Assembly: GCA_942159475.1 (NCBI GenBank)
Contig: OW804094.1
Span: 14,080,132-14,144,131 of the forward strand
DNA: 64,000 nucleotides
DNA from: Sthenelais limicola
Lineage: Eukaryota > Annelida > Polychaeta > Phyllodocida > Sigalionidae
Direction: 5' to 3'
The notes beneath the pieces are model-generated. The model did not search any database, was not told the origin of the DNA, and worked only from the letters and a program-made list of their open reading frames with translations. This document shows, piece after piece, positions 11,499 to 22,164 of this stretch (the first letter of the stretch is position 1; each line of letters begins with the position of its first letter). The translations under genes were made by a program, and so were the position numbers.

Positions 11499-12953
11499 AT
11501 GAAAGCAAAATCATATAATATGGATAAAAATAAATTATACAACAAAGAGAATTGGCCAAGATTCTTAGTGGTCAAGGCCAAGGAACAAGACCTGAATGGG
11601 GTATCCCCATTTATTGTTAACGATGCTGTCACTGCAGCAGCTGGAGAGACAGCAGTAACCAAACTGAGAAATGGTACTCTCCTCATAGAAGTAAGGAGGA
11701 GAGAACAGGCTTTAGGCCTTCTCAAAATGAAAATGATGGGCACCGTGGGGGTGGAGGTCTCCCCCCATAGAAGTATGAACTTCTCAAAAGGTGTCATCCG
11801 CTGCAGTGACCTCAAAGGCACAAAAGTAGATGAAATAAAAGAAGGACTTAAGACGGAAGGCGTCACTGACGTCTTCCAAATTAAGTTCAAAAAAGACAAG
11901 ACTCTGGTGGAGACATCAACATATATCTTGTCATTTGACAGACCCACCCCACCCGAAACCCTGCGGTGTGGCTATATCAGAGTCAGGGTTGAGAAGTACA
12001 TTCCTTCTCCCCTAAGGTGCTACAACTGCCATAGATTTGGTCATACTGGCAAAGTCTGCCGAAGCAAGGCCATCTGTGGTAAGTGTAGTAAGGTTAAGGG
12101 GCAAGACCACAAATGCCAAGGAAAACCCTCCTGCTCCAACTGCAAGGGCCAACATCCTGCCTTTTCGCGGAAGTGCCCTATGTATGTTGCTGAGCAGGAA
12201 ATACAGAAAATACGTGCCAGGGAAAGGATCCCTATCACTAAGGCACGGAAAATGTACCAAGAAGCCTCAGCAAAGAGGACCTATGCCGACGCTTTGAAAC
12301 AGAAGCAGTCCGTGCAGGTACAGACATGCAAAGCAGAGGATGTGGGCAAGGGCATTAAAGTTATCTATGCCCGCACCTCTGAAAAAACAGAAAATGAGAC
12401 AAAAAAAGGGAAAGGAAAGGAGAGTAAACGGACCCCAGTGGCCAAGAACCCCACCAAGTCCACATCCGAGATTGCCAAGGCTAACCACAAGAATGTAAAG
12501 GAGACTAAGCGGGCTGCAGAGAACAAACGCCCCGCGCAGCCTAATTCTGAGGTGGCCAAGGCTCCCCACCAGGACCAACAAAATAGAGGACAAAAGGTTG
12601 AGAACAGGAGTAAGGATGGAGGCAATGACAAGGAACCTCCTTGTCCTGCATCTTCCATACCTCCACCTCCACCTCCAACAGATCCCTCTACAGCAAAAAC
12701 TCCAGCAACCCCCTCCACCTCTGGTGCAAAGGCTACTACCCAGAGCCCAAGTGTGAGAGAGTTAGCGGGAGAGTATGAAAAAAGGAGGCTGAACAGGGAT
12801 TTTGAAAAAAGAAACCTTATTACAAGCCCAAGGCTGACAAGATCTGGCCAACCCTTGGATGGTCAGACCACAACAATAGAGCAACAGCAGATGGAAGAAC
12901 CTGTAAAAACATCCAACAGGTTTGAATCCCTCACTAACCATGATGGATCATAA
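11499..12953 (+). CDS. LINE ORF1 protein, RRM-like plus three CCHC zinc knuckles
   Basis: About 484 residues from ATG at 11499; an in-frame GTG at 11496 is less likely. An N-terminal alpha/beta region (about 20-165) has the character of the RRM-like module of I/Jockey ORF1 proteins. Three zinc knuckles follow: CYNCHRFGHTGKVC (about 175-188), CGKCSKVKGQDHKC (194-207) and CSNCKGQHPAFSRKC (213-227). The C-terminal half is Lys/Pro-rich and looks disordered, with poly-Pro near 385. Such proteins coat the element RNA as a nucleoprotein. The frame is intact. ORF2 starts inside its last codons. Confidence 0.88.
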   Translation: MKAKSYNMDKNKLYNKENWPRFLVVKAKEQDLNGVSPFIVNDAVTAAAGETAVTKLRNGTLLIEVRRREQALGLLKMKMMGTVGVEVSPHRSMNFSKGVIRCSDLKGTKVDEIKEGLKTEGVTDVFQIKFKKDKTLVETSTYILSFDRPTPPETLRCGYIRVRVEKYIPSPLRCYNCHRFGHTGKVCRSKAICGKCSKVKGQDHKCQGKPSCSNCKGQHPAFSRKCPMYVAEQEIQKIRARERIPITKARKMYQEASAKRTYADALKQKQSVQVQTCKAEDVGKGIKVIYARTSEKTENETKKGKGKESKRTPVAKNPTKSTSEIAKANHKNVKETKRAAENKRPAQPNSEVAKAPHQDQQNRGQKVENRSKDGGNDKEPPCPASSIPPPPPPTDPSTAKTPATPSTSGAKATTQSPSVRELAGEYEKRRLNRDFEKRNLITSPRLTRSGQPLDGQTTTIEQQQMEEPVKTSNRFESLTNHDGS

Positions 12954-13935
12954 ACATACTATCCTGCAATGGAATTGCAGAGGTTTTAGAGCCAACCTGG
13001 AGTCATTGCAACTTCTTTGCAAAGACTTCAACCCAGTGGCACTAGCCCTGCAAGAAATAAAGACAATAAAGCCACAACATATAAAACTAAGAGGCTATGA
13101 AGTATACCTGAAACTCCCTGATGGTGATACACCAAAGGGAGGAGTAAGTCTATTCATAGCCTGTGAACATCCACAACAGGAAATACATTTAGACACCCAA
13201 CTGCAGGCTGTTGCTGCTCGTATAACCTTAAATACACCTGTCACACTCTGTTGTCTGTACCTACCACCAGACAAGAGTGTCTCTCAGACAGAACTAACAG
13301 GAATAATTAACCAACTCCCGTCCCCATTCATATTGATGGGTGACTTTAACGCTCACAATACTGTCTGGGGGGACTCAAGGATAGATGGAAAGGGGAGAAT
13401 GATTGAGAGAATCATTGACCGCAAGTCATTGTGCCTCTTCAACAGGAAGGAAGCAACCTACCATCATCCTGCTTCTGGAACATTCTCCTCCATTGACCTC
13501 TCTTTGAGTGACGCTTCAGTATTTGCTGATTTTGACTGGAAAGTACATCATGACCTTTGTGGTAGTGACCACTTTCCAATCATTATCCAGACTGAACGGA
13601 AAAACAAAGACACCGAGCGTCCACCTAGGTGGAACATAGCAAAGGCTGACTGGGAGGAGTACCAAAAGAAATGCAAACAATCATTTCGTTCATGGCCACT
13701 GATAAAGGAAAGGGAAGAACATCCTGCCAAGTACTTTGCCAATAACCTTAGGGAAATCAGTGCCATGTGCATTGGGAAAACCTCCATCACACAAAAGAGA
13801 CAAAAATGCCCCTGGTTCAATGAGCGATGCCAGGAGGCCAGGAGGGAAAGAAGAAAGGCCCTCCGTAAATTCAGGAAGACCATCACACCTGAAAATATGC
13901 ACAGTTACCTCAACACTAGAGCCATCACAAACAGA
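12940..13935 (+). CDS. LINE ORF2, endonuclease part (before a frameshift)
   Basis: ORF2 begins at one of two ATGs, 12940 or 12943, overlapping the ORF1 stop. This part is an exonuclease/endonuclease/phosphatase (APE-type) domain that nicks the target DNA: ILQWNCRG, LALQEIK, GDFNAHNTVWGD and GSDHFPIII are the metal-binding and catalytic motifs. The domain appears complete. The frame is lost between about 13920 and 13940. The original frame then runs on without meaning to a stop at 14080-14082. Confidence 0.85.
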
Positions 13936-16634
13936 CTTTCAAGCAGGAGAGGAGAGAATCATTCCACACCTATGTGGGTTCACTCTCCAAATCCACTCCT
14001 ATGCGAAAAGTATTCCAACAGATTCGGAAGCTTAACGGGGACCCTCCACCTACAGTACGTCATCTTCAGGATGGACCTGTAAAGGTGGAGACCCCTAAGG
14101 AAATTGCAGACACCATGGCTGAGCAATTCAGGAAGGTGTCATCTAGTGACAACTGCTCAGACCAGTTCCTGAGTCATAAAACTAAATGTGAGAGACAGAA
14201 GCTCAACTTTGAATCCCGTAATGAGGAAAGCTACAACAAGCCTTTCACCAAGGATGAGTTGCAGCATGCGCTCTCACAGGCAAAAGACTCCTGCCCTGGA
14301 CCAGATGACATCCATTACCAGATGTTGAAACACTTACCAGAGGAAACCATGCACCTTCTTCTGGAGGTGTACAACGACATCTGGGTGACCGGAAATTATC
14401 CACCATCGTGGTCAGAGGCAATAGTTGTGCCAATTCCTAAACCAGGAAAAAACCCAACGTTGGCCTCTAGCTACCGTCCAATAGCCATGACCAGTTGTAT
14501 GGCCAAAACAATGGAAAGATTGGTGAACAACAGGCTAGTCTACTTTCTTGAATCGAAAGGGCACCTTTCAGTTCACCAATCCGGATTTCGTCGAGGACGC
14601 AGCACAACAGATCACCTAGTGAGCCTGGAGAGCTGGATCCGAGATGGGTTTGCTAACAAAGAACATGTGGTCAGTGTCTCCTTTGACCTGGAGAAGGCAT
14701 ATGATACCACCTGGAGGTATGGGATCATGAGAGACATTCACAAGCTGGGTTTGAGAGGAAGACTGACTGGATTTATTGGAAACTTCCTGACTGATAGATC
14801 TTTCCAAGTCCGCCTAGGGTCAGTCCTCTCCGAAAGTGAAGAGCAGGAAATGGGTGTACCCCAAGGCTGTATCCTCTCAGTGACCCTCTTCAGTGTTAAG
14901 ATCAACAGCATCACTAAACAACTTCAACCTAGTGTTGAATGCTGCTTGTATGTGGATGATTTTGTCATCTGCTACAAGGGCACCCACATGCGAACAATTG
15001 AACGCATACTACAGCAGACTCTGACAAGACTAGCTGAGTGGAGCACCAACAATGGCTTCAAATTCTCAGCAGAGAAAACTTGTGTTGTGCATTTCTGCCG
15101 AAGGCGAGGGTGCAAAGAGGAGCCAACACTATATCTCCAAGGAAAAAATCTGGTAGTCCAGGAGGAGGTAAAATTCCTTGGCGTGGTATTTGACAGGATT
15201 CTTTCCTTCAAACCACACATTGAATACCTCCGGAGGAAATGCCAGAAGGCAATGAACCTGCTGAAGGTCCTCAGTCACCCCAACTGGGGTTGTAACAAAG
15301 AGACCTTGCTGACATTGTACAAAATGTATATCCAATCAAGGTTAGACTATGGATCTATGGTGTATGCCTCTGCTCCAAGGTCTTACCTGGACAGACTTAA
15401 GCCCATTCAGAACCAGGGACTGAGACTTTGTCTTGGAGCCTTACGTACAACTCCTGCACCAAGCCTTCATATTGAAGCTGGTATACCACCTCTGGAGTTT
15501 CGCCGGGAAAAGCTCACACTGCAATACACTATACGTGTCAGAGCTAACCCCAAAAATCCAGCCCACAAACTCATATTTGACAACAAGAACACTGTGTATC
15601 GGGAGAAGCCAAATGCCATCAAGCCAATGGCAGTGACAGCAAGGTCTTTATTCCGAGAAGCTGGTGTACCAATGAAAAGAGTAATGACTGAAAAACCACC
15701 AGAGACTCCACCATGGGAACAAAAATTACCCCTGGTTATCCTGGACCTTGACACAAACAAGAAAACTGAGACTCCTGTGCATGTATTTGAAAAACAATAC
15801 AGTGAAATCAGGACACAGTTTGAAAGCCATACAGCCATTTTCACCGATGGTTCCAAAGATGGTAGTTGTGTTGGATTTGCCGTGCATACACCATTTGGGA
15901 ACTTGAAGAAGGCTCTCCACAAGGAAAGCAGCATCTACACTGCTGAAGGAAAAGCACTGCTTAAGGCACTTGAATGGGTACAGGTCTCACGTATGAAGAA
16001 ATTCATCATATTCTCAGACTCGCACCCATGTCTAGAAGCTGTGACCAACCTTTATCCTAAGAACTCAATCATACAAGCAATTCAAGAGACATACACTGAA
16101 AACAAAAGACTGGACAAAGTAGTGGTGTTGTGCTGGGTGCCAAGCCACATTGGAATAGAAGGAAATGAGGCAGCAGACATTGCAGCCAAAAATGCATTGA
16201 GGCGCCCTGTTGGGGCTGACCAAATGCCATACACAGACATTGTACCTATGGCGCAGGCACATGTCAAACGTAGCTGGCAGCGCACATGGAATGGTGTTAA
16301 CAGTAACAAGCTGCGAGCAATCACACCATCAATCACACCAAAATTCAAAGATGATAACCTGACAAGACCCGAACAGGTGATACTGACCCGTCTTCGTACT
16401 GGTCACACCAAACTGACTCACAGGCACCTTCTAAAAGGTGAAGTGGCTCCTGTATGTCAGACATGCAACACTCAACTGAGTGTAGAGCATCTCTTAATAC
16501 ATTGTCAGGCAACCAAGAGAAACAGAATAAAATTCCTGCAAAATCGCAGGACACTGCAGAGTATTTTCCGGGAATCTGGGAACAAAAATATTCTTGATTT
16601 CCTACGGGAAACCAAATTGTACGACAAAATTTAG
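13920..16634 (+). pseudogene. LINE ORF2, reverse transcriptase - RNase H - Cys/His finger (frameshifted off)
   Basis: Open in a second frame from 13920 to TAG at 16632-16634. RT motifs in order: YRPIAM, SGFRRGRSTTDH, FDLEKAYDT, GVPQGCILS and the catalytic YVDD near 14947. RNase H I follows, with TDGSKDG (near 15845), a Glu in the STAEGKALL segment, FSDSHPC and VPSHIGIEGNEAAD. A C-terminal finger CQTCNTQLSVEHLLIHC is typical of the I/R1 groups. One single-base indel near 13930 separates it from the endonuclease, so the copy could be active if frameshifting occurred or if the indel is an assembly error. The protein copies cDNA at the nicked target. Confidence 0.88.
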
Positions 16635-16788
16635 GTAACCTAAATGAAGCCTGACTTCGTCAGGCCAAACCCTGTTTCATGAAATAGGGAATTTCACAGA
16701 ATAAAATAATAAAACCACAGTATATCTGCTAACTTTTAATTACTATTAGCGGAGGTGAAACTAACCAAACCAAACCAAACCAAACCAA
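16635..16788 (+). promoter_or_regulatory. LINE 3' UTR with two hairpins and CCAAA tail
   Basis: Two hairpins lie in the short 3' UTR: GCCTGAC-TTC-GTCAGGC (16649-16665) and a stem around CATG with CCCTGTTT/AAATAGGG (16670-16689). AATAAAATAATAAAACC, GGAGGTGAAACTAACC and the CCAAA repeats follow. Every 3' end copy in the window keeps this region, and most keep both stems. It is probably the structure recognised by the RT to start target-primed synthesis. Confidence 0.6.
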
Positions 16789-17720
16789 ATCCCCCCAAAG
16801 TATTCAAAAAGTCTCTAAGTTCTCTAAGTCATGTTCAGCAGATGGACATGGGTCATGAAGATGTTCCTCTGAAAAAGTCATCATCATATCTTCAGACGAT
16901 GATGAGGGCATCGATATTCGGCTATGCGAATTGCGACAGAGATGATGATGAATGAGCAAGTTATTAACTCCTTGTAAGTAACAATTGTATTATTGAAAAA
17001 AAATCTATGTTACAAGTTATTTATACTACAAGTTATTTTCATTATTTTACGTGACAAGACTATTTTCCCAAAGAACTGAACTACGCGGATAAACAAATAT
17101 CTAGGTAATATTCAAAAAAATACAAAGCTGCATCAATCTTAGATCCACGTGAAACCTAAGCTTGACTCTAACTGACCATTGCTGATGCCTTTTTATAAAG
17201 ATATGAAAAAAAAAACAGTTTGCTACATGAAAATTTGTCAGAAGTAACACAAAAAAGATAAGAAATTGTAACTGTTACAGAGATACTTAGTGAGTTATAT
17301 TTTATTTTCATTATGCATGGTATTCTTATTTATTTACCACTAGACCAAGCGCAACCGACCCTGCCCCCTATAGGGCGGATTTAGACCACCTTTAAACCTC
17401 CTTTCGTTGCTCCATTACCCCTGGTATTCTCAGTTAGACAGAACTCACACCCATCGACCTGTTTTTTATGTTTTCCCATCTAAATGGGTACCATTACATC
17501 ATCTGAATGGCAAGTTTTGTTCCTCTTCATGCCTTTTTAGGGGACGACTTATGTATAATCTGGTACAGGAAAGTTGCAATTTTAAATATAAAGATTGGTT
17601 TAGAATCCCACCCCTGTCGGAGCTCTCACACACACTGCACTGCACCTTCACTCACACACTACACTCACTCACCAGCCACTGCCCCTCCCGCTGCCTGCCA
17701 CTGCCTACCACTGCCTGCCA
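16789..17720. other. No gene recognised
   Basis: Unique-looking AT-rich sequence. From about 17630 it becomes a CA/CT-rich stretch with short direct repeats of CACTCAC and CTGCC(TA)CCA type. No open frame resembles a known protein. Confidence 0.45.
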
Positions 17721-17763
17721 CTAGTGTGTGTGTAGCCTTGCCTCAAGGCTACACACACACTAG
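17721..17763. repeat. Perfect 20-bp inverted repeat (hairpin)
   Basis: Left arm 17721-17740 (CTAGTGTGTGTGTAGCCTTG) and right arm 17744-17763 are perfect reverse complements separated by 3 bases. The flanks continue as an imperfect inverted repeat of CTGCC-type words. It could form a cruciform. No coding context. Confidence 0.85.
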
Positions 17764-18334
17764 GCAGGTAGGCAGTCAGGTATCAAACACTAACACATGG
17801 GAGGAGTGAAGGATGGGTGGTTGGTGGGCATGCAGTGTCATTCAAGGTGAGAAAAATGACAACTATAAGAACAAAAACAGACAATAAAATAAGTAGAGCA
17901 AGCAAAAGTACTAGCGGGTAGAATTTCTGGATTATATTCTCCCCTATTATGTCAAACCTCCCATGCATTCATATAGGGAGCATGTACAAGTTTACTGTCA
18001 TGAAAATGTAGTTAAATTATACCAGGCAGCATATACAATAGCAATCAGATGCTATGAAATTTGTTATAGCTGCTTCACAAAATGAAAATATCTGAATGTC
18101 GGCAAAATACTTAATTAACACAGTTGCTGAAGGATAACAGAGTACCCTATATCAGTAAATATACTTCTTGGATATACAGATGTTGTGGTTTTGTATCACT
18201 CTGTTTATAACAGAAAAATCGGCAAGAACAAGCTGAGACATATGAGTGGTAAAAAAACTACCTGTAACAATATAAGCACTAGACATGACATATGTAATAT
18301 GGTTCCACATGTACAGATAGAGCTGGGATACACA

Positions 18335-20098
18335 TTACACCTTGTGGACATTTTTAATATGTTTTCGCATATTACTCTTCTCACCACATGTGTGGCTACA
18401 AGCATGGCATTTGTAGATTATTCCATGGACGCAATTTTTCTCATGAGAGCGGAGGCAACTCGGGGATCCATATTTTTTTTTTGCACTTCCCACATGCATA
18501 TCTCTCTCCATTGTGTTTTGCTGCAATATGGTCTTTCAGATCTTTCTTATGTACATACGCTGCTGGGCACTCTGAACATTTGTAGGCTCGATGCTATTGA
18601 ATAAATATGTTTTAATGAATGAATCTATTGTTTTGTGATCTACTAATCTTGAAGTTATTGTAAATTTATATATATATCATTAAATGTAGTTGTAAAAGCA
18701 CATGTGTATGGCAGCAATTCTATATTCCATGTAATCAGCCTTAAGCAAAATAAAGATGAAAAGGGAAAACTGTCTTTCTCTTACCTTCAGATGGCGCGTC
18801 AAATGGCTATTGAAGGGTGTCTTTGACAGGAACCCTTGGTTACACACCTCACATTTGTGTCTGTAATCCTTGGTGTGTGCAGTTATAACATGGTCACTTA
18901 GACCAGCTCGACTTCTAAAGGCCTTGCCGCAAGTGTCACACACTTGAAAAAAAAAAAATATTATAATGTATTGTGTACCAAAATAAGGCATCAGATTTCA
19001 AGATAATGTAAAATTTCATTTGCTGCGAAACCTAAATTCAAGTGGTCTGAAGTGGACGTCACCGCTTAGTGTTACATTTTAACGTTTGTTGATTTGTAAA
19101 TCTTTTAGAAAAGGTATTATTTGATATTTGCTTTCAATCAACCTACATAATTGTACTTGTGTCTTCTTTGGTGTAACATTCGGTTCAGCATTTGTGACCT
19201 CAAGCACAGACTCATCCATCCCATCGTATTTCCTTGGTGTACTTGTAGGTCCAATTTCTGTAATTGTAAAATAATAAGTTACAGAAATGTTGCATGGAAA
19301 GAAAATATTACAAGCACTATTATTTGATCAGGCAAATTTAAGTATGCAATCTTAGGCTAATGGTAACAAACTTGTTTATTAGTTGGGGTTGTCTGCACCT
19401 CAAATTATGGTAGTCATTCTCTACAACTATGGGAAATGGTTGCTTCTTGACTATCATCTTTAGTCATGCTTCAACAACAAAGTTTGAAAATTCATCATCA
19501 TTAAATATTGGTAGATTTATTTACTATTGTCATGTACTGTATCGAAAACCAAATTAGAAACGTGATAACTGGAAAAATCGAATGCGAATATTAACAATAG
19601 ATGCACAGTATTTATTTTGGTCATATAGCAAGCAATAAAGAACATTTTCTTAACCTAGGATGTAAATAACTTGGTCCTTACGGCACATATATTTGCATCT
19701 AACGAGAAAATTCTTGCATCACCTCTGAACTGATCATCAATTCAACCATACCACCATAACACATACCACAAACCTCTAATAGCCCCCCACTGGTTATAAT
19801 CCAGGTCCATCATAGATGATGTTAAAAGAGTTGGCTCAGAAGTACAAAGACAGACATGACATACAGCAGCTGGGCCACTGACTGGCTCAGAAGCAAGGAT
19901 ATTTGCAATTTTAGTAAAATCGAAACTGGAACTATTTCAATAGAAAAAAAAAGTGTGACATTTTGCCAGTTGACTCTTGGAGGCTGCGCCGTCTGATTTT
20001 AAATGGATGTTTGAAGTGCTCCCTTATGTTGTGCTCCAAAATCTGTTGGAAACTATCATTTGTACGGGGACATTGGTAACATCGGAAGGCCGGGATTT
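18335..20098 (-). CDS. C2H2 zinc-finger protein gene (partial, one frameshift)
   Basis: Minus-strand exons with good splice sites: 19257-19147, 18942-18785 and a terminal exon 18593-18335 (stop TAA at 18335-18337). Phases match. Fingers visible in order: CDTCGKAFRSRAGLSDHVITAH, CEVCNQGFLSKTPFNSHLTRH, CSECPAAYVHKKDLKDH, CGKC..., and CHACSHTCGEKSNMRKHIKNVH, so at least four are well formed. A further atypical finger (FRCYQCPRTNDSF...) starts after an acceptor at 20098, but its 3' splice partner was not resolved. An A-run near 18471-18481 shifts the frame by one base. This is either an assembly error or a disabling mutation. Function is probably nucleic-acid binding; targets are unknown. Confidence 0.7.
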
Positions 20099-20213
20099 CT
20101 AGAAAAAATCATCATAGTTCGCACCTTGGATCCAAATAGAAGGGCATGGAGGGCATGGATGAAGTTGGGGAATAATTATTATACATGGATTATGGATATT
20201 ATTACATGGATAT

Positions 20214-20677
20214 TATTACACGGATAACTGAACTCTGCTTAGTTACGTACAACCACAACAAAAGGAAAAATCATGCTCTAGAATGTGAGAGGTGCAGAAT
20301 AACCCGACAGGGAATGATATTTAAGAAGATTAGGTAAATAACAGGTTACAACCTCATACTTAGGCTGACAAATAAAGCAACAAGCCGCGTTACAGAGGGT
20401 CTCACGGGTTTCAGTGAGTCCGTAGGGTCACGCATGGGTGGTGTTGAGTGCGGTGGCAGGCCAGGGGTGTGTCTCACGGGGGGCCAATGGGCATCGAGGA
20501 AAAGGGTAGATAGACTGTGGGTCTGACTTTGGGCAGGTAGCCAATGGGAACGTAGGAAAAGACAAAATAGACCGTGAGTACAGTCACGGTCTGTTGTACC
20601 ACAATTGCACGGGAAAACACCCAAAATCTGATCCAAAATGGACTAATATTACACGGATAACTGAACTCTGCTTAGTT
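20214..20677. repeat. 31-bp direct repeats flanking a GC-richer repeat
   Basis: An identical 31-base segment containing ACACGGATAACTGAACTCTG occurs at 20214-20244 and 20647-20677. Between them, 20370-20640 (minus orientation) is a repeat related to 34577-34900, starting ATTAGTCCATTTTGGATCAG. The direct repeat is long for a target-site duplication and could instead be a segmental duplication. Confidence 0.75.
20370..20640 (-). repeat. Interspersed repeat, related to 34577-34900
   Basis: Reverse complement begins TAGTCCATTTTGGATCAG, keeps TTTTGGGTG and GTGCAATT, then has spaced CCCATTGGC(T/C) words and ends near TGTTGCTTTATTT. The copy at 34577 has the same order with many substitutions, so these are old members of one family. 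No coding potential. Confidence 0.7.
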
Positions 20678-20971
20678 TCTACACATAATTCTATTATCCA
20701 GGCAGAAACTCCCAGCATGTGACATAGACAGCTACATGTAATGTCCAAATACATAGAGACCCTGTGCCAGTATTTTATTCATTTTTATTCCAATGACACT
20801 CATGCATAAAAAGCTTTTTATGAAACTCCCCTATTGTGCCATATGCTAGGTCGTCAGTAGACAGGATAGCTGTGGCCAGCTTGCGAAGCTATAATAATTG
20901 GTTGTGTGCGGAATTGTGTGAGGACTTTACTGGGACAAAGTTCTTTCAGTGATGTAATTTCAAATATGGTT

Positions 20972-21251
20972 GTCAGGCAACCAAGAGAAACAGAATAAAA
21001 TTCCTGCAAAATCGCAGGACACTGCAGAGTATTTTCCGGGAATCTGGGAACAAAAATATTCTTGATTTGCTATGGGAAACCAAATTGTACAACAAAATTT
21101 AGGTAACCTAAATGAAGCCTGACTTCATCGGGCCAAACCCTGTTTCATGAAATAGGGAATTTCACAGAATAAAATAATAAAACCACAGTATATCTGCTAA
21201 CTTTTAATTACTATTAGCGGAGGTGAAACTAACCAAACCAAACCAAACCAA
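20972..21251 (+). mobile_element. I/Nimb-like LINE 3' end with clear target duplication
   Basis: A 5'-truncated copy starting in the final ORF2 codons and ending with the CCAAA tail. It is flanked by an exact duplication TCAAATATGGTT at 20960-20971 and 21252-21263. Substitutions in the first 3' hairpin (loop-side arm ATCGGGC instead of GTCAGGC) set it apart from the other copies. Confidence 0.95.
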
Positions 21252-21279
21252 TCAAATATGGTTACTTTGCTGGCAAGAC

Positions 21280-21360
21280 CCAACGACTGGGTGAGTGAGT
21301 GAGATTGGTTGTTGATAAGGGCGTAAAGCCACCAATCTCACTCACTCACCCAGTCGTTGG
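21280..21360. repeat. Perfect 30-bp foldback with a retroposon-derived loop
   Basis: Arms 21280-21309 and 21331-21360 are exact reverse complements over 30 bases (starting CCAACGACTGGGTGAGTGAG). The 21-base loop plus the right arm contain TTGATAAGGGCGTAAAG and CCAATCTCACTCACTCAC, the 3' end of the short retroposon at 10461-10665. The left arm is an inverted copy of the tail plus flank. Confidence 0.95.
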
Positions 21361-21489
21361 TAGCTGATTTTGATGTCAGACATATCAATGACACCAATGG
21401 TATGTTCCCTATGGTAGAATAATGTAATAAAGGAGATTCACAAATTGAAAGTTAAAAATGGCTGTATCTACATAGTGTGTGTGTATGCA

Positions 21490-22164
21490 TCAGATTTCAA
21501 TGGATTTGGGGTTGCCGAACATGGCCAAATGTTTCATCGGACAGGCGCATACCTTTGAATTTGTGTATATCTGATCTATGGTAGATGAAGATTTTTTGCT
21601 TACTCTTGTCGGGACATTTATCATTTGAGAGAGGCCGAACTGTTTGATAAAGTCAATTTGAGATGCATTGTGAGCTAAATTAAAATCACCAGTGATATAA
21701 ATATCATTTGATAATTTAATCTGCTCTAGAATGTTTTTCAGTAGTTTTAATCCTTCAACAACACTTGATTGTGGTGGTCTATAGACATTGATCACTGTTA
21801 TTGCTTTCGCTTGTTTTCTTTTACACTCAAATATTTGAGTTTCAAGAAGTGAGTTAGAAATATTTAATTTATCATATAATGCTTTGTTGATTACAAAGTC
21901 ATCCTTGATAAAGGTTACTAAGCCCCCACCTCTTTTCTTAATTAATCTATCTTGTCTGACTGTATGATAACCATCTATTTTTATTTGGTTAGAATTAATT
22001 TCTTTGTGTAACCATGACTCCTGTATGGTTAGTATGTCTACCATTGTGTTCTTGACAAACGTATTAACTTGAAGGATTTTTGGAGGTAAACTCCTAATAT
22101 TCCATGATACAATCTTCAAACCTTTAAGTTCAGATATCTTATTTTCTTCTATTTCTTGATACAT
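21490..22164 (-). pseudogene. LINE endonuclease domain fragment (same family as the NADAR LINE)
   Basis: About 210 residues from ATG at 22164: GLKIVSWNIRSL, LTIQESWLHKEI, RGGGLVTFIKDD, VINVYRPPQSS, ITGDFNLAHNASQ and STIDQIYTNS are successive endonuclease motifs. The last 15 codons before the stop lose similarity, and the domain ends before its final SDH motif. Upstream on the same strand lies an SGNH fragment (23768-24290), the same order as in the larger copy at 42-52 kb. Confidence 0.8.

Larger units (their letters stand above)
10996..16788 (+). mobile_element. Nearly full-length I/Nimb-like non-LTR retrotransposon
   Basis: Order: 5' UTR (about 10996-11498, left edge uncertain), ORF1 11499-12953, ORF2 12940-16634 with one frameshift, 3' UTR, and a tail of CCAAA repeats at about 16762-16788. 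RNase H after the RT and a simple-repeat tail instead of poly(A) place it in the I group (I/Nimb-like). ORF1 and ORF2 overlap by 14 bases in different frames, as is usual there. Differences from the other copies in the RT region are few, so the family moved recently. I found no convincing target-site duplication, partly because the 5' edge is unclear. Confidence 0.85.

Noticed and set aside
12041..12718. Overlapping ORFs on both strands inside LINE ORF1
   Set aside because: Shadows of the zinc-knuckle ORF1 frame, which alone has family motifs.
15467..15934. 155-residue antisense ORF, repeated in each I/Nimb-like copy (also 9435-9902 and 29252-29719)
   Set aside because: It is the reverse-strand shadow of the RT/RNase H coding region; its conservation follows from copy similarity, and it has no recognisable domain.
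16776..16800. TCCCCCC after two LINE tails (10061 and 16788) as a target preference
   Set aside because: Seven other copies have different flanks; at 10061 the C-run belongs to the interrupted endonuclease frame or to chance.
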